A stretch of 64,000 bases of DNA, from assembly GCF_009184905.1 (NCBI RefSeq), contig NZ_WESC01000005.1, forward strand, positions 186,001 through 250,000. Reading direction: 5' to 3'. The first letter of the stretch is position 1; every line of letters begins with the position of its first letter. The position numbers were made by a program, and so were the translations under genes. Shown one piece after another: positions 1 through 9,264 of the stretch. A model generated the notes under the pieces. The model saw nothing but the letters and a program-made list of their open reading frames with translations. It was not told the origin of the DNA and did not search any database. Origin of the DNA: Parvibaculum sedimenti. GTDB taxonomy: Bacteria; Pseudomonadota; Alphaproteobacteria; Parvibaculales; Parvibaculaceae.

Positions 1-494
1 CGACAGTCATGTCCAATCTCGGTCTTGAGCGCTATCTCGCCTCGCTGGGCCTCGGCCTCGCGCGTACGCAGGTTGGCGATCGCTACGTCGTCGATTACAT
101 GCGCCAGAATGGCTACAATGTGGGCGGCGAGCAGTCTGGCCATATCGTGCTGAAGGATTTCTCGACCACTGGCGACGGCCTCATCGCCGCGCTTCAGGTT
201 CTCGCCGTTCTCAAGACCGGCAATGCGCCTGTCTCCAGGCTCTGCCACCTCTTCGATCCGCTGCCGCAGCTTCTGAAGAATGTGCGCTTCAAGCGCGGCG
301 AACCTCTGGACGAGAAGGAGGTCGTGGAGGCGATCCGCGAAGGTGAGGCGCGTCTCGGCCAGAAGGGCCGTCTTGTCATTCGCAAGTCAGGCACCGAGCC
401 TCTCATCCGCGTCATGGCCGAGGGCGACGACGCTTCGCTCGTCAAAGCCGTTGTCAATGACATCGTCTCCGTCATCGAAAGCCACGCAGCATGA
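1..494 (+). CDS. glmM: Phosphoglucosamine mutase GlmM, C-terminal part
   Basis: This is the last ~163 residues of a phosphohexomutase; the frame is already open at the window edge, so the start and the active-site serine loop lie outside. GlmM converts glucosamine-6-phosphate to glucosamine-1-phosphate in the cytosol, for peptidoglycan and lipopolysaccharide precursors. Visible are the sugar-binding segment GGEQSGH and the phosphate-binding loop [15 protein letters not shown] near the end, both typical of GlmM rather than ManB. Its stop overlaps the ATG of thiD (ATGA), so the two genes are probably co-translated. Confidence 0.93.
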   Translation, partial: TVMSNLGLERYLASLGLGLARTQVGDRYVVDYMRQNGYNVGGEQSGHIVLKDFSTTGDGLIAALQVLAVLKTGNAPVSRLCHLFDPLPQLLKNVRFKRGEPLDEKEVVEAIREGEARLGQKGRLVIRKSGTEPLIRVMAEGDDASLVKAVVNDIVSVIESHAA

Positions 495-1321
495 GCGGCG
501 AAGACCAGGGCCGCGTCTTCATTGTGGCGGGTTCGGATTCAGGCGGTGGCGCAGGCATTCAGGCCGACATCAAGACCGTGACGGCGTTGGGCGGCTTTGC
601 CGCGACGGCGATCACGGCGGTCACCGTTCAGGACACTCTCGGTGTCCACGCCATCCATGAAGTGCCGCTCGACATCGTGCGGGGCCAGATCCGCGTCGTG
701 CTCGACGATATCGGCGCTGATGCGATCAAGACCGGCATGCTGCATTCCGCCGAGATCATCGAGATGGTGGCCGACGAGATCGGCCTTCGCGCGCCGGACG
801 CCGCGCTCATCGTCGATCCGGTGATGATCGCAAAGGGCGGCGCATCGCTGCTTCAGGCCGATGCCGTCGTTGCGCTGAAGCGGGCGCTCATCCCACTCGC
901 GACCCTCGTCACGCCCAATGCGCCGGAGGCCGCAGCGCTGACGGGGCGGCGCATCGAAACGCTGGAAGATCAGAAGGCCGCCGCCGATGCGCTGATCGGC
1001 CTTGGCTGCGAAGCCGTGCTCATCAAGGGCGGGCATATTCCCGGCGACACGATCTTTGACGTGCTGGCGATGGAAGAGACGATCGAGGTCATGTCCTCGC
1101 CGCGCATCGACACGCCGCACACGCATGGTACGGGTTGCACACTTGCTTCCGCCATCGCGGCTTTCCTTGCCCAGGGTGCCGATCTTCGCGAGGCGGTCGA
1201 GGCGGCGCGCGACTATGTGCATATGGCCATCCTCACGGCGCCCGGCTTTGGCAAGGGCCACGGGCCGCTCAACCATGCCTGGACGGTTCAGTCGCTCGAA
1301 GAGGACGAATACGAGCAATGA
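491..1321 (+). CDS. thiD: Hydroxymethylpyrimidine/phosphomethylpyrimidine kinase
   Basis: A 276-residue ribokinase-fold enzyme that phosphorylates HMP and HMP-phosphate to HMP-diphosphate, the pyrimidine donor for thiamine. The N-terminal substrate segment [18 protein letters not shown], the [12 protein letters not shown] motif and the C-terminal anion hole [13 protein letters not shown] are all present, and the length is normal. It overlaps glmM by four bases and shows no TPP riboswitch of its own, unlike thiC further on. Thiamine genes are therefore split between at least two loci here. Confidence 0.95.
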   Translation: MSGEDQGRVFIVAGSDSGGGAGIQADIKTVTALGGFAATAITAVTVQDTLGVHAIHEVPLDIVRGQIRVVLDDIGADAIKTGMLHSAEIIEMVADEIGLRAPDAALIVDPVMIAKGGASLLQADAVVALKRALIPLATLVTPNAPEAAALTGRRIETLEDQKAAADALIGLGCEAVLIKGGHIPGDTIFDVLAMEETIEVMSSPRIDTPHTHGTGCTLASAIAAFLAQGADLREAVEAARDYVHMAILTAPGFGKGHGPLNHAWTVQSLEEDEYEQ

Positions 1322-1327
1322 GCGGCT

Positions 1328-1807
1328 CTAGAACCGCAGCTCCATAAGCGGCAGCTTTCGTCCGGCAATCGATCCGGAAGGAACATGGCCGCGCTGCCTG
1401 AATCCTTCGCGCTCGTAAAAACCGGCCGCGTTCGGGTCCGCCTCGACATGCACGAGGCGGATGCCGTGCCGTCGCGCATGTTCGAGAAGATCGGACATCA
1501 ACCTGTGCCCTACGCCGAGATGCGCGAAATCGGGATTGACGACGAGGTGCTGCAGAAGCGCTCTGGCTTCGCGTACCCTCACACATGAGAAGCCCGCGAC
1601 TTTCTGCCCGCACTGCGCGACGCGAAAATGCTCCGAGCCTATGTGCCAGGGCGTCACGGTAAGTTCGGCTTGGCATCGCGCCATGAAATCTTCGTCATAA
1701 CCCCATTGTGCCTTGGCTTTCATCGCCAGCGCGGACAAGGCGGGGCCTTCGTCGGGCCATGCCGGACGAAGCAAGAGGGCGGGCATTCGCCGATGCGTTG
1801 ATCCCAT
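1328..1807 (-). CDS. GNAT family N-acetyltransferase
   Basis: A 159-residue protein with a single GNAT fold. The central acetyl-CoA-binding stretch reads LVVNPDFAHLGVGHRLMSDLLEHA (in part), followed by the typical ending ADPNAAGFYEREGF. I chose the ATG at 1807 because a GGAGG lies nine bases upstream; an internal Met eight residues in is the alternative. It converges on thiD with a six-base gap. The substrate cannot be told from sequence. Confidence 0.85.
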   Translation of the reverse strand: MGSTHRRMPALLLRPAWPDEGPALSALAMKAKAQWGYDEDFMARCQAELTVTPWHIGSEHFRVAQCGQKVAGFSCVRVREARALLQHLVVNPDFAHLGVGHRLMSDLLEHARRHGIRLVHVEADPNAAGFYEREGFRQRGHVPSGSIAGRKLPLMELRF

Positions 1808-1921
1808 GATCTTGTCCTCCAGCCGTTAGGTTAGCACGCAGCCGGAAAACTTATCCACAGGAGTCTCGCGCTTGTCGTGATACGTGATTTATCGGTGAAC
1901 GGAGTATTTCAGTCTGGCGCG

Positions 1922-3346
1922 TCAGGCTAGCGATGCAAGCTCGGCGGGCGCGCTGTCGAGGAGCGAGGCGATGATGGAGAGTCCGTGGCGCAGGGCTTCG
2001 CGGCTTTGAGCCTGACCAAGCGCGATGCGCACATGACGGGCCGCGCGATCGGGCCGCCCCACCATGAAATCCTCGCCCGCGGCGAGGGCGACGCCGCGCT
2101 GCCGCGCCGCTTCGACGAAGGAATGCGCTCGCCATTCTTCCGGCAAGCGTAGCCAGACATAGAGCGCGGCAGGGTGGCGGCGCATGTCGTGGTGACCGAG
2201 AAGTTCCATGGCGATGGCTTGCCGGGCCAGCATTTCCTTCCGCTGACGCGCGACAAGTTCGTCCGCTCCTCCGCTGACAATGAGCGATGTCGCAAGTTCC
2301 GCCATGAGAGGAGGCACGGTCTGTCCTTGTCCGTGCAGGATGGCGCGGGCGCGGTCGAGCTTGTCCGCAGGCGGGATCAGATGGCCGATGCGGAGCCCGC
2401 AGCCGAGCGACTTCGCCAGGCTCGTCGCGTAATAGGTGCCTTCGGGGTAGTGATGCGCGATGGGTTCGGGGCGGGAGCCAAGAAGTGTGCCGTATATGTC
2501 GTCCTCGATCACGGCGACGCGATGCGCCCGCGCGATCTCAGCGATCCTGATGCGCCGCGCTTCGCTCATGATCGATGTCGTCGGATTGTGGATCGTCGGC
2601 ACGACGAAGATGGCACGCGGCTTTTGCTCGATGATGGCGCGCTCCAGCGCTTCGGGCACAAGCCCTTCCGTGTCGATGTCGACCGGCGCGATGCGGAAGC
2701 CCATGAGCGAGGCCTGCGCGATCATGGCGTGATAGGTGAGCGCCTCGGTGAGCACCAGATCGTGGGGCTCGCAAGCTGTGAGAAGCGCGGTGAGGATCGC
2801 CTGCTGCGTGCCCGAACAGAGAAGAATCTTTTCCGGCGAGGGCGTAAACTCGCCATAGGCAATCCACCGTGCCGCCGCTGCGCGTTCATCCTCCGTGCCG
2901 CCGGGCGCGAGATAGGTGTTGAAGAGCGACGGCCCTTCGCGCGCGGGCAGTTGGTCGAGCAGTTCGCGCAGCGCCGCGCTCATGATTTCGGTTTGGCCGA
3001 CGGGAGCGGCGATCGCCTGCTTCATCGGCACCTCGACACCCTCCGCCGCCGCATGGAACGCCGCAGAGCCAACGCCCTGCATGGGCTCGCGGGCGGCGCG
3101 CGCCAGCACATAGGTGCCGCGTCCGACCTCGCCCGCGACAAGGCCACGGCTCGCCGCCAGCGCATAGGCTCGCGCCACCGTGCCGACGGTGACGCCGAGC
3201 TCATAGGCGATGTCGCGCAGCGCCGGCAACCGTTCGCCGGGTGCGAGCCGCCCATCCACGATCGCCTCGCCGATGAGGTCCGCCATAACCCGGTAGCGGG
3301 GACCGGGCCGCTGTTCTTTCAGGAGTTTGGTCAGTGAAAATGTCAT
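1922..3346 (-). CDS. MocR/PdxR-type GntR transcriptional regulator with aminotransferase domain
   Basis: A 474-residue fusion of an N-terminal GntR winged helix (about residues 10-80; LPALRDIAYELGVTVGTVARAY) and a fold-type I aminotransferase domain. The PLP lysine lies in SLAKSLGCGLRIG, so cofactor binding is probably intact. MocR proteins sense PLP or PLP adducts and usually control a neighbouring gene. The frame stays open far upstream, but the MTFSLTK start at 3346 fits the family's start. It is divergent from the PhzF-like gene, with operator-like repeats between them. Confidence 0.9.
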   Translation of the reverse strand: MTFSLTKLLKEQRPGPRYRVMADLIGEAIVDGRLAPGERLPALRDIAYELGVTVGTVARAYALAASRGLVAGEVGRGTYVLARAAREPMQGVGSAAFHAAAEGVEVPMKQAIAAPVGQTEIMSAALRELLDQLPAREGPSLFNTYLAPGGTEDERAAAARWIAYGEFTPSPEKILLCSGTQQAILTALLTACEPHDLVLTEALTYHAMIAQASLMGFRIAPVDIDTEGLVPEALERAIIEQKPRAIFVVPTIHNPTTSIMSEARRIRIAEIARAHRVAVIEDDIYGTLLGSRPEPIAHHYPEGTYYATSLAKSLGCGLRIGHLIPPADKLDRARAILHGQGQTVPPLMAELATSLIVSGGADELVARQRKEMLARQAIAMELLGHHDMRRHPAALYVWLRLPEEWRAHSFVEAARQRGVALAAGEDFMVGRPDRAARHVRIALGQAQSREALRHGLSIIASLLDSAPAELASLA

Positions 3347-3400
3347 GGTCACAATAAAACAATTGAATCCTAACATTGGCGGAATAGAGTGCCTTTGATG

Positions 3401-3463
3401 GATACAATAGTTGAAAAAGGCGCGAATAAAAGCAAAAACGCGCTTTAATTGTATCGATACAAT
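3401..3463. promoter_or_regulatory. Candidate MocR operator between regulator and PhzF-like gene
   Basis: A perfect 16-bp palindrome, ATTGTATCGATACAAT, lies at 3448-3463, just before the phzF-like start at 3476. A third half-site, GATACAAT, occurs at 3401-3408, a direct repeat of the palindrome's right arm. MocR regulators bind TGTAT/ATACA-type half-sites, so this is the likely binding region. Its position against the phzF ribosome site suggests it controls that gene; the single half-site may serve autoregulation. Confidence 0.65.
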
Positions 3464-3475
3464 ATGGAGCCGAGA

Positions 3476-4276
3476 ATGAAAGTGCAGCTTTTTCAGGTCG
3501 ATGCTTTTGCCGACAAGCCATTCGAGGGCAATCCGGCAGCCGTTGTGCCGCTCGACGCCTGGCCGGAGGATTCGGTGCTTCAGGCCATCGCGGCAGAGAA
3601 CAATCTCTCCGAAACCGCCTTCTTCTCTCCTGAAAATGGCGGCTTCCGGCTCCGCTGGTTCACGTCTGCGGTCGAGGTCGATCTCTGCGGTCATGCGACG
3701 CTTGCGACCGCTCACGTCATCTTTACCGGGTTCGGTTGCGCGGCATCGTCCATCTATTTCGAGACGCGCAGCGGCCGCCTCGCGGTGAAGCGCGAGGGAG
3801 ACATTCTCGCCATGGATTTTCCGGCGGCGATCGCCAAGCCGATGCCGGAGCCGGAGGGGCTTGTTCGCGCGCTCGGCGCAAAGGCGATCGTCTATGCCAA
3901 GACGTCGAACATTCTGGCGCTGTTCGACAGCGCGGCGGAGGTTGCCGCGCTCGCACCCGATTTCTCGGCGCTGAAGCAGGTGCTGGTTGCGCAGGGCGAT
4001 GCGGGGCTCATTTGCACGGCTCCGGCCGATGAAGGCACCGGCTTCGATTTCGTCTCGCGCTTCTTCGCGCCCGCCCATGGCATCGACGAAGACCCGGTGA
4101 CTGGCTCGGCGCACTGCACCAGCGTTCCCTATTGGGCGAAGAAGCTCGGGCGCAGCGATCTCATCGCGCGCCAGATATCGAAGCGCGGCGGAACGCTCTG
4201 GTGCACGGACGCCGGGGAGCGTGTGATTATCCGCGGGCGCTGTGCCGACTATCTCCATGGCGAGATTTCGATATGA
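3476..4276 (+). CDS. PhzF family isomerase/epimerase-like protein
   Basis: A 266-residue PhzF-fold protein (two diaminopimelate-epimerase-like halves). Recognisable are FEGNPAAVV near the N-terminus, the catalytic glutamate segment ENNLSETAFF, the CGHATLATAH motif and the C-terminal DEDPVTGSAHC. Family members isomerise small acidic substrates; the true substrate here is unknown. I took the Met of MKVQLFQVDAF as start because upstream codons run into the palindromic operator. The divergent MocR regulator suggests control by a PLP- or amino-acid-linked signal. Confidence 0.9.
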   Translation: MKVQLFQVDAFADKPFEGNPAAVVPLDAWPEDSVLQAIAAENNLSETAFFSPENGGFRLRWFTSAVEVDLCGHATLATAHVIFTGFGCAASSIYFETRSGRLAVKREGDILAMDFPAAIAKPMPEPEGLVRALGAKAIVYAKTSNILALFDSAAEVAALAPDFSALKQVLVAQGDAGLICTAPADEGTGFDFVSRFFAPAHGIDEDPVTGSAHCTSVPYWAKKLGRSDLIARQISKRGGTLWCTDAGERVIIRGRCADYLHGEISI

Positions 4277-4357
4277 CGTCCGGCATGTCGACACTCGCGA
4301 CGCTTTTGCCGAGGCCGCAGAGGGGGGACGGCGTTGCGGTGGTTCTCGCCCGATCTC

Positions 4358-6061
4358 TCAGGCGAGCGCTGCGGCAGGCTCGCCCATCTCGAAGACAGTG
4401 TCGTGCAGCGATTTTAGCGTCGACCGGTGTCCGACCGAAACGATGGTTGGTTTTTCCGGCATCGCTTCGATGAGGCGGTAGAGTTCGGCTTCCGACGCTT
4501 CGTCGAGCGCCGCCGTCGCTTCATCGAGGAAGATCATGTCCGGTTTCTGGATCAGGACGCGCGCGAAGGCGAGGCGTTGCTGCTCACCAACGGAAAGGCG
4601 CTGCGCCCAGTTATCTTCCGCGTCGAGTTCTGCCGTGAGCCGTTCGAGGCCCACCGCTTTCAGCGATGCCGCGACCTCCGCGTCCTGCACTTCGGCTGGC
4701 CTGTAGGGATAGAGCATGGCGTCACGTAGCGTGCAGAGGGGGATATAGGGCTTCTGCGGCAGGAAGAGCGGATGTTTTGCCGAGGTTGCAATGCGGCCGT
4801 GCCCGAAGGGCCAGAGGCCGGAAATGGCGCGAAGCAATGTCGATTTGCCGGCACCCGTTGGCCCCATGATGAGAAGGCTCGAGCTTGGTGGAACATCGAG
4901 ATGCAGCCCTGCACGCAAGGGCGCGCCATTCGGCAGGTCGAGATCCAGACCGACAATGGTGAGCCCGCCGCCCGGCTCTGGCTCGACTTCGATCGATGGC
5001 TTGAAGCTCTCGAGTTCGCGTGCGCGATGTTCGAATTGCGTCAGGCGGGACATGACGGCCTGAAGCTCGGCAATGTCCGAATAGGAATTGACGATGAAGG
5101 AGAGCGACGTCTGCACCTGATCGAAGGAATTTGCGATCTGTTGTACGCCGCCGAACTGGATCGCCTTGCCGAAATATTTGGGTGCGGCGACGAGGTAGGG
5201 AACGATGATCGCAATCTGAGAATAGCCGGACGTCATGATGATGAGCTGCATGCGCCGCTTCAGCAGAGCGATGAAATTGGCAAAGACGTTGCTAAAGCGC
5301 ATATCGAGCACATGGGTTTCGTGCGGTTCGCCCTTATAGAAGGCGATGCTTTCCGAATTCTCGCGCAACCGCACGAGGCTGTAGCGGAAGTCGGCTTCGA
5401 AGCGTTGCTGGTTGAATGTGAGGCCGATGAGCGGCCGCCCGATCCTGACCGTTGCCCATGTGCCGATCGCCGCATAAAGAATCGCGCCGATCGCTGCATA
5501 GCCCGGAATGGTAATGGAGCCGAGTGCGCCGAGCGGAACCGTCAATGGGCCGGACAGGGTCCAGAGAATGAAGATGAACGAAAAGAAAGTGACGACCGAA
5601 CTGAGCAGGCCGACGGAAAGGTTGAGCACCTGATCCGTGAAGAGGCGCAGATCGTCGGCGATGCGCTGATCCGGATTGTCCGTGTCTCCTGCAAGCTGCA
5701 TTCTGTAATAGGCGTTATTGGCAAGCCAGCGCGTGATGTAGCGCCCGGTAAGCCAGCGCCGCCAGCTGATCTGCAACATCTGCGTAATGTAGAAGGTGAG
5801 GAGCGCCGTCGAGAGGTAGACGATGGCGAAGCCGCAAAACATCCACAACTCGCGGAAGAAAAGGGCGCGGTCATAGTCCTGAAGCGCATTGTAGAAGGTC
5901 CCATACCACTGGTTCAGCCAGACCGTGAGATAGACCTGAAAGAGATTGAGGACGACTATGCCGATTGAGAGCAACCAGGCACGTCGCCGCTCCTCCGAGG
6001 TCCAGTAGGGCCTGGTCAGTTCCCAAGCGTCGCGGAAGAAGCGGGCATTGATCTTCGGCAT
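4358..6061 (-). CDS. ABC transporter, fused membrane and ATPase domains (SbmA/BacA-like, YddA type)
   Basis: A 567-residue half-transporter. The first ~330 residues hold about six membrane segments of the SbmA/BacA-like type. The C-terminal ATPase has Walker A GPTGAGKSTLLRAISG, signature LSVGEQQRLAFAR and Walker B DMIFLDEATAALD. Such proteins form homodimers in the inner membrane; relatives handle peptides, long-chain fatty acyl groups or vitamin B12. The frame extends to 6199, but the start MPKINARFFRDAW at 6061 matches the family. It is a single gene, divergent from serC. Confidence 0.88.
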   Translation of the reverse strand: MPKINARFFRDAWELTRPYWTSEERRRAWLLSIGIVVLNLFQVYLTVWLNQWYGTFYNALQDYDRALFFRELWMFCGFAIVYLSTALLTFYITQMLQISWRRWLTGRYITRWLANNAYYRMQLAGDTDNPDQRIADDLRLFTDQVLNLSVGLLSSVVTFFSFIFILWTLSGPLTVPLGALGSITIPGYAAIGAILYAAIGTWATVRIGRPLIGLTFNQQRFEADFRYSLVRLRENSESIAFYKGEPHETHVLDMRFSNVFANFIALLKRRMQLIIMTSGYSQIAIIVPYLVAAPKYFGKAIQFGGVQQIANSFDQVQTSLSFIVNSYSDIAELQAVMSRLTQFEHRARELESFKPSIEVEPEPGGGLTIVGLDLDLPNGAPLRAGLHLDVPPSSSLLIMGPTGAGKSTLLRAISGLWPFGHGRIATSAKHPLFLPQKPYIPLCTLRDAMLYPYRPAEVQDAEVAASLKAVGLERLTAELDAEDNWAQRLSVGEQQRLAFARVLIQKPDMIFLDEATAALDEASEAELYRLIEAMPEKPTIVSVGHRSTLKSLHDTVFEMGEPAAALA

Positions 6062-6207
6062 TGCGATTCTCGTCTTAAGCGGGGCGGCGCCCGCGAGGCT
6101 CCTGAAAGCTTTAACGAGACAATGCCTTAGGGAAAGCCGTCCCAACCTTACATTTCGGTCACGGGCAAGGGGTCGGCACGGGCAGGGAGGGCGCGCCAAA
6201 TCGTCAT

Positions 6208-6236
6208 TTGACAGGCATCACCCCTCGGGCCTATAT
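6208..6236 (+). promoter_or_regulatory. Sigma-70 promoter of serC
   Basis: TTGACA at 6208-6213 and CTATAT at 6231-6236 are separated by 17 bases, a near-consensus housekeeping promoter. Transcription would start near 6243, giving a leader of about 50 bases before serC. Confidence 0.75.
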
Positions 6237-6242
6237 CGGGCC

Positions 6243-6292
6243 CGGGCCACCTCCCCCCACCGGGAGGCATCTATCTGGAAGGGTAGTCAAAA
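6243..6292 (+). ncRNA. Candidate serC leader RNA (serC motif)
   Basis: The short leader holds two consecutive hairpins: CCTCCC/GGGAGG (6250-6267), then CTATC/GGGTAG (6271-6286), which buries the GGAAGGG ribosome site. A structured serC motif of this compact type, overlapping the ribosome site, has been described upstream of serC in alphaproteobacteria. I match it by position and architecture, not by alignment. It would act on translation initiation. Confidence 0.5.
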
Positions 6293-7465
6293 ATGACCGC
6301 CACTGAGCGTCCGGCCGCACGTCCGGCCAACCCGCATTTCTCCTCCGGTCCCTGCGCCAAGCGCCCGGGCTGGTCCCTCAAAAATCTCGAAAAAGCGCTT
6401 GTCGGCCGGAGCCATCGCTCGAAGCCGGGTAAGGCGCGCCTCGTTGAGGCCATCGAGAAAACCCGCACAATTCTCGGCGTTCCCGCCGACTACAAGATCG
6501 GTATCGTGCCGGCGTCGGACACGGGCGCGGTCGAAATGGCGCTCTGGTCGCTGCTCGGCGCGCGTGGCGTCGATATGCTGACCTGGGAGAGCTTCGGCGA
6601 AGGCTGGGTCACCGACGTCGTCAAACAGCTCAAGCTGAAGGACGTGCGCACGCTGAAGGCCGATTACGGCAAGATCCCGAATCTCGCCGAAGTGAACTTC
6701 AAGAACGACGTCGTCTTTACCTGGAACGGCACGACCTCGGGCGTCCGCTCGCCGAACGGCGACTGGATCCCGGCCGATCGCGAAGGCCTGACCATTTGCG
6801 ACGCGACGTCTGCCGCTTTCGCGCAGGATCTGCCTTGGGCCAAGCTCGACGTCGTCACCTTCTCCTGGCAGAAGGCGCTGGGCGGCGAAGCGGCCCACGG
6901 CATACTGATCCTCAGCCCGCGCGCCGTCGAACGCCTCGAAACCTACAAGCCGGAATGGCCGCTGCCCAAGATCTTCCGCATGACCAAGGGCGGCAAGCTC
7001 ATCGACGGCATCTTCAAGGGCGAAACGATCAACACGCCGTCCATGCTCTGCGTCGAGGACTATCTCGATGCGCTGAACTGGGCGGAATCGATCGGCGGCC
7101 TGAAGACGCTGATCGGCCGCGCCGATGCGAACACCGCCGTCATCGCCGAGTGGGTGCAGCGCACGCCCTGGGTGGACTTCCTCGCGGAAGATGTGGCGAC
7201 GCGCTCGAACACGTCGGTCTGCATCAAGATCGTCGATCCGACGATCACGGCGCTTTCCGAAGACGATCAGGTCGCTTTCGCGAAGAAGATCGCCGACATG
7301 CTCGACAAGGAAGGCGTTGCCAATGACATCGCGGGCTATCGCGATGCTCCGGCCGGCCTTCGCATCTGGGCGGGCGCGACGATCGAAGTTGCCGACATGA
7401 CGGCGCTGATGCCCTGGCTCGACTGGGCCTTCGCGGAAGCCAAGGCGTCGCTCGCGGCAGCGTAA
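6293..7465 (+). CDS. serC: Phosphoserine aminotransferase
   Basis: A 390-residue PLP enzyme making 3-phosphoserine from 3-phosphohydroxypyruvate and glutamate. It is of the alphaproteobacterial form, starting with [16 protein letters not shown], with the PLP lysine at about residue 194 in [15 protein letters not shown]. Length is normal for this subtype. It stands directly upstream of serA, so two consecutive serine-pathway steps are encoded together, although a hairpin repeat lies between them. Confidence 0.96.
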   Translation: MTATERPAARPANPHFSSGPCAKRPGWSLKNLEKALVGRSHRSKPGKARLVEAIEKTRTILGVPADYKIGIVPASDTGAVEMALWSLLGARGVDMLTWESFGEGWVTDVVKQLKLKDVRTLKADYGKIPNLAEVNFKNDVVFTWNGTTSGVRSPNGDWIPADREGLTICDATSAAFAQDLPWAKLDVVTFSWQKALGGEAAHGILILSPRAVERLETYKPEWPLPKIFRMTKGGKLIDGIFKGETINTPSMLCVEDYLDALNWAESIGGLKTLIGRADANTAVIAEWVQRTPWVDFLAEDVATRSNTSVCIKIVDPTITALSEDDQVAFAKKIADMLDKEGVANDIAGYRDAPAGLRIWAGATIEVADMTALMPWLDWAFAEAKASLAAA

Positions 7466-7490
7466 GGTTCTTAAATCCTATCCTTATTTT

Positions 7491-7576
7491 CGTCATTGCC
7501 GGGCCTGACCCGGCAATCCAGGGCTTCAATCACCGAACAAGCCATCTGGATGCCCGGGGCGAGCCCGGGCATGACG
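7491..7576. repeat. Dispersed two-hairpin intergenic repeat, copy 1
   Basis: It begins CGTCAT and ends ATGACG. Inside are two hairpins, ATTGCCGGG/CCCGGCAAT and ATGCCCGGG/CCCGGGCAT, separated by about 30 bases. Related copies occur at 9191-9221, 16553-16634 and, degenerate, near 21361. It may act as a transcription terminator or mRNA stabiliser between serC and serA. Confidence 0.75.
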
Positions 7577-7598
7577 AACAAAACAGACGGAGGCTTCC

Positions 7599-9176
7599 AT
7601 GCCCAAGGTTCTGATTTCCGACAAGCTGTCGCCCGCCGCCGTGCAGATCTTCAAGGATCGCGGCATCGAGGTCGACGTGAAGACCGGTCTCGATAAAGAC
7701 GAGCTCATCAAGATCATCGGCGACTATGACGGCCTCGCCATTCGTTCGAACACGAAGGTCACGCCTGCCGTCATCGAAGCGGCGAAGAATCTGAAGGTCG
7801 TCGGCCGCGCCGGCATCGGCGTCGACAATGTCGATCTGCCTGCTGCCACGGCGAAGGGCATCATCGTGATGAACACGCCTTTCGGCAATTCGATCACGAC
7901 CGCCGAACACGCCATCGCCATGATGTTCGCGCTTGCCCGCGATATTCCCCAGGCCAATGCCTCGACGCATGCCGGCAAGTGGGAAAAGTCGAAGTTCATG
8001 GGCGTCGAAGTGACGGCCAAGACGCTCGGCATCATCGGCTGCGGCAATATCGGCTCGATCGTCGCAGAGCGCGGCATCGGCCTCAAGATGAAGGTCATCG
8101 CCTTCGACCCGTTCCTCACGGCTGAACGCGCCGCCGATCTTGGCGTCGAAAAAGTCGAACTCGACGAGCTTTTGAAGCGCGCCGACTTCATCACACTACA
8201 CACGCCGATGACGCCGCAGACGAAGAACGTCCTCAATGCGGCGAACCTGGCGAAGACGAAGAAGGGCGTGCGCATCATCAATTGCGCGCGTGGCGGCCTC
8301 ATCGTCGAGGCCGATCTCAAGGCGGCAATCGAATCCGGTCATGTGGCGGGTGCGGCCCTCGACGTGTTCGAGGAAGAGCCTGCCAAGACCAACATCCTCT
8401 TCGGCATGGAGCAGATCGTCGCGACGCCGCATCTCGGCGCCTCGACCAATGAAGCGCAGGAGAATGTCGCGCTTCAGGTTGCCGAACAGATGTCGGACTA
8501 TCTTCTCGACGGCGCAATCACCAACTCAGTCAACGTGCCGTCGATCTCGGCTGAAGAAGCACCGAAGCTGACGCCCTTCGCCGAACTCGCCCAGCAGCTC
8601 GGTTCCTTCGCGGGCCAGCTCACCGAGGAAGGTATCAAGGAAGTCACGCTCGAATATGAGGGCGACGTTGCCGAGATGAACACCCGCGTGCTGACCAATG
8701 CCGCGCTGACGGGTCTCCTGAAGCCCCAGCTCGAAGATGTGAACACGGTCTCGGCGCCGGTCATCGCCAAGGAGCGCGGCATCCAGGTTTCCGAAGTGAA
8801 GCGCGAGCAGCGCGGCGCCTACGAAACCTATATCCGCCTTACCGTGAAGACGGCTGAGCGCGAGCGTTCGGTTGCCGGCACCGTCTTCTCCGACGGCAAG
8901 CCGCGTCTCATCCAGATCAAGGGCGTGAACATGGAAGCGGCCCTCGGCCACCACATGCTCTACGTCACCAATCAGGACAAGCCGGGCTTCATCGGCGCGC
9001 TGGGGTCGATCCTCGGCAAGGCCTCGATCAACATCGCCAACTTCAACCTCGGCCGAGAAGCCGCGGGCGGCGATGCGATCTGCCTCATCGAGGTCGATGG
9101 CGATGTGCCGGAAGCTGTGCTCAAGGAAATCCAGGCCCTGCCGCATGTCGTGCAGGCGAAGGCGCTGACTTTCTGA
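7599..9176 (+). CDS. serA: D-3-phosphoglycerate dehydrogenase
   Basis: A 525-residue long-form enzyme that oxidises 3-phosphoglycerate with NAD+, the first step of serine synthesis. The NAD-binding motif GIIGCGNIGSIVAERG lies near residue 145. Catalytic segments INCARGGLIVEADL and PHLGASTNEAQ follow. After an intervening domain, a C-terminal ACT domain (LYVTNQDKPGFIGALGSIL) is the usual site of serine feedback. It forms a locus with serC. Confidence 0.96.
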   Translation: MPKVLISDKLSPAAVQIFKDRGIEVDVKTGLDKDELIKIIGDYDGLAIRSNTKVTPAVIEAAKNLKVVGRAGIGVDNVDLPAATAKGIIVMNTPFGNSITTAEHAIAMMFALARDIPQANASTHAGKWEKSKFMGVEVTAKTLGIIGCGNIGSIVAERGIGLKMKVIAFDPFLTAERAADLGVEKVELDELLKRADFITLHTPMTPQTKNVLNAANLAKTKKGVRIINCARGGLIVEADLKAAIESGHVAGAALDVFEEEPAKTNILFGMEQIVATPHLGASTNEAQENVALQVAEQMSDYLLDGAITNSVNVPSISAEEAPKLTPFAELAQQLGSFAGQLTEEGIKEVTLEYEGDVAEMNTRVLTNAALTGLLKPQLEDVNTVSAPVIAKERGIQVSEVKREQRGAYETYIRLTVKTAERERSVAGTVFSDGKPRLIQIKGVNMEAALGHHMLYVTNQDKPGFIGALGSILGKASINIANFNLGREAAGGDAICLIEVDGDVPEAVLKEIQALPHVVQAKALTF

Positions 9177-9190
9177 GCTTCCTACTTGCT

Positions 9191-9221
9191 CGTCATGGCC
9201 CGACTTGATCGGGCCATGACG
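9191..9221. repeat. Dispersed hairpin repeat, copy 2 (single hairpin); likely serA terminator
   Basis: A 31-bp near-palindrome, CGTCATGGCCCG/CGGGCCATGACG with a five-base loop. It is the short form of the repeat also found after serC and thiC. It follows serA by 14 bases and faces a convergent gene, so it may terminate both transcripts. Confidence 0.7.
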
Positions 9222-9264
9222 AAGGGGAAGAACGAAACAAGGGCGGCGCTTTCTGGAGCGCCGC

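Noticed and set aside
1851-1859. Perfect DnaA box TTATCCACA near a gene gap
   Set aside because: A single box without companions, AT-rich unwinding region or origin genes does not support a replication origin.
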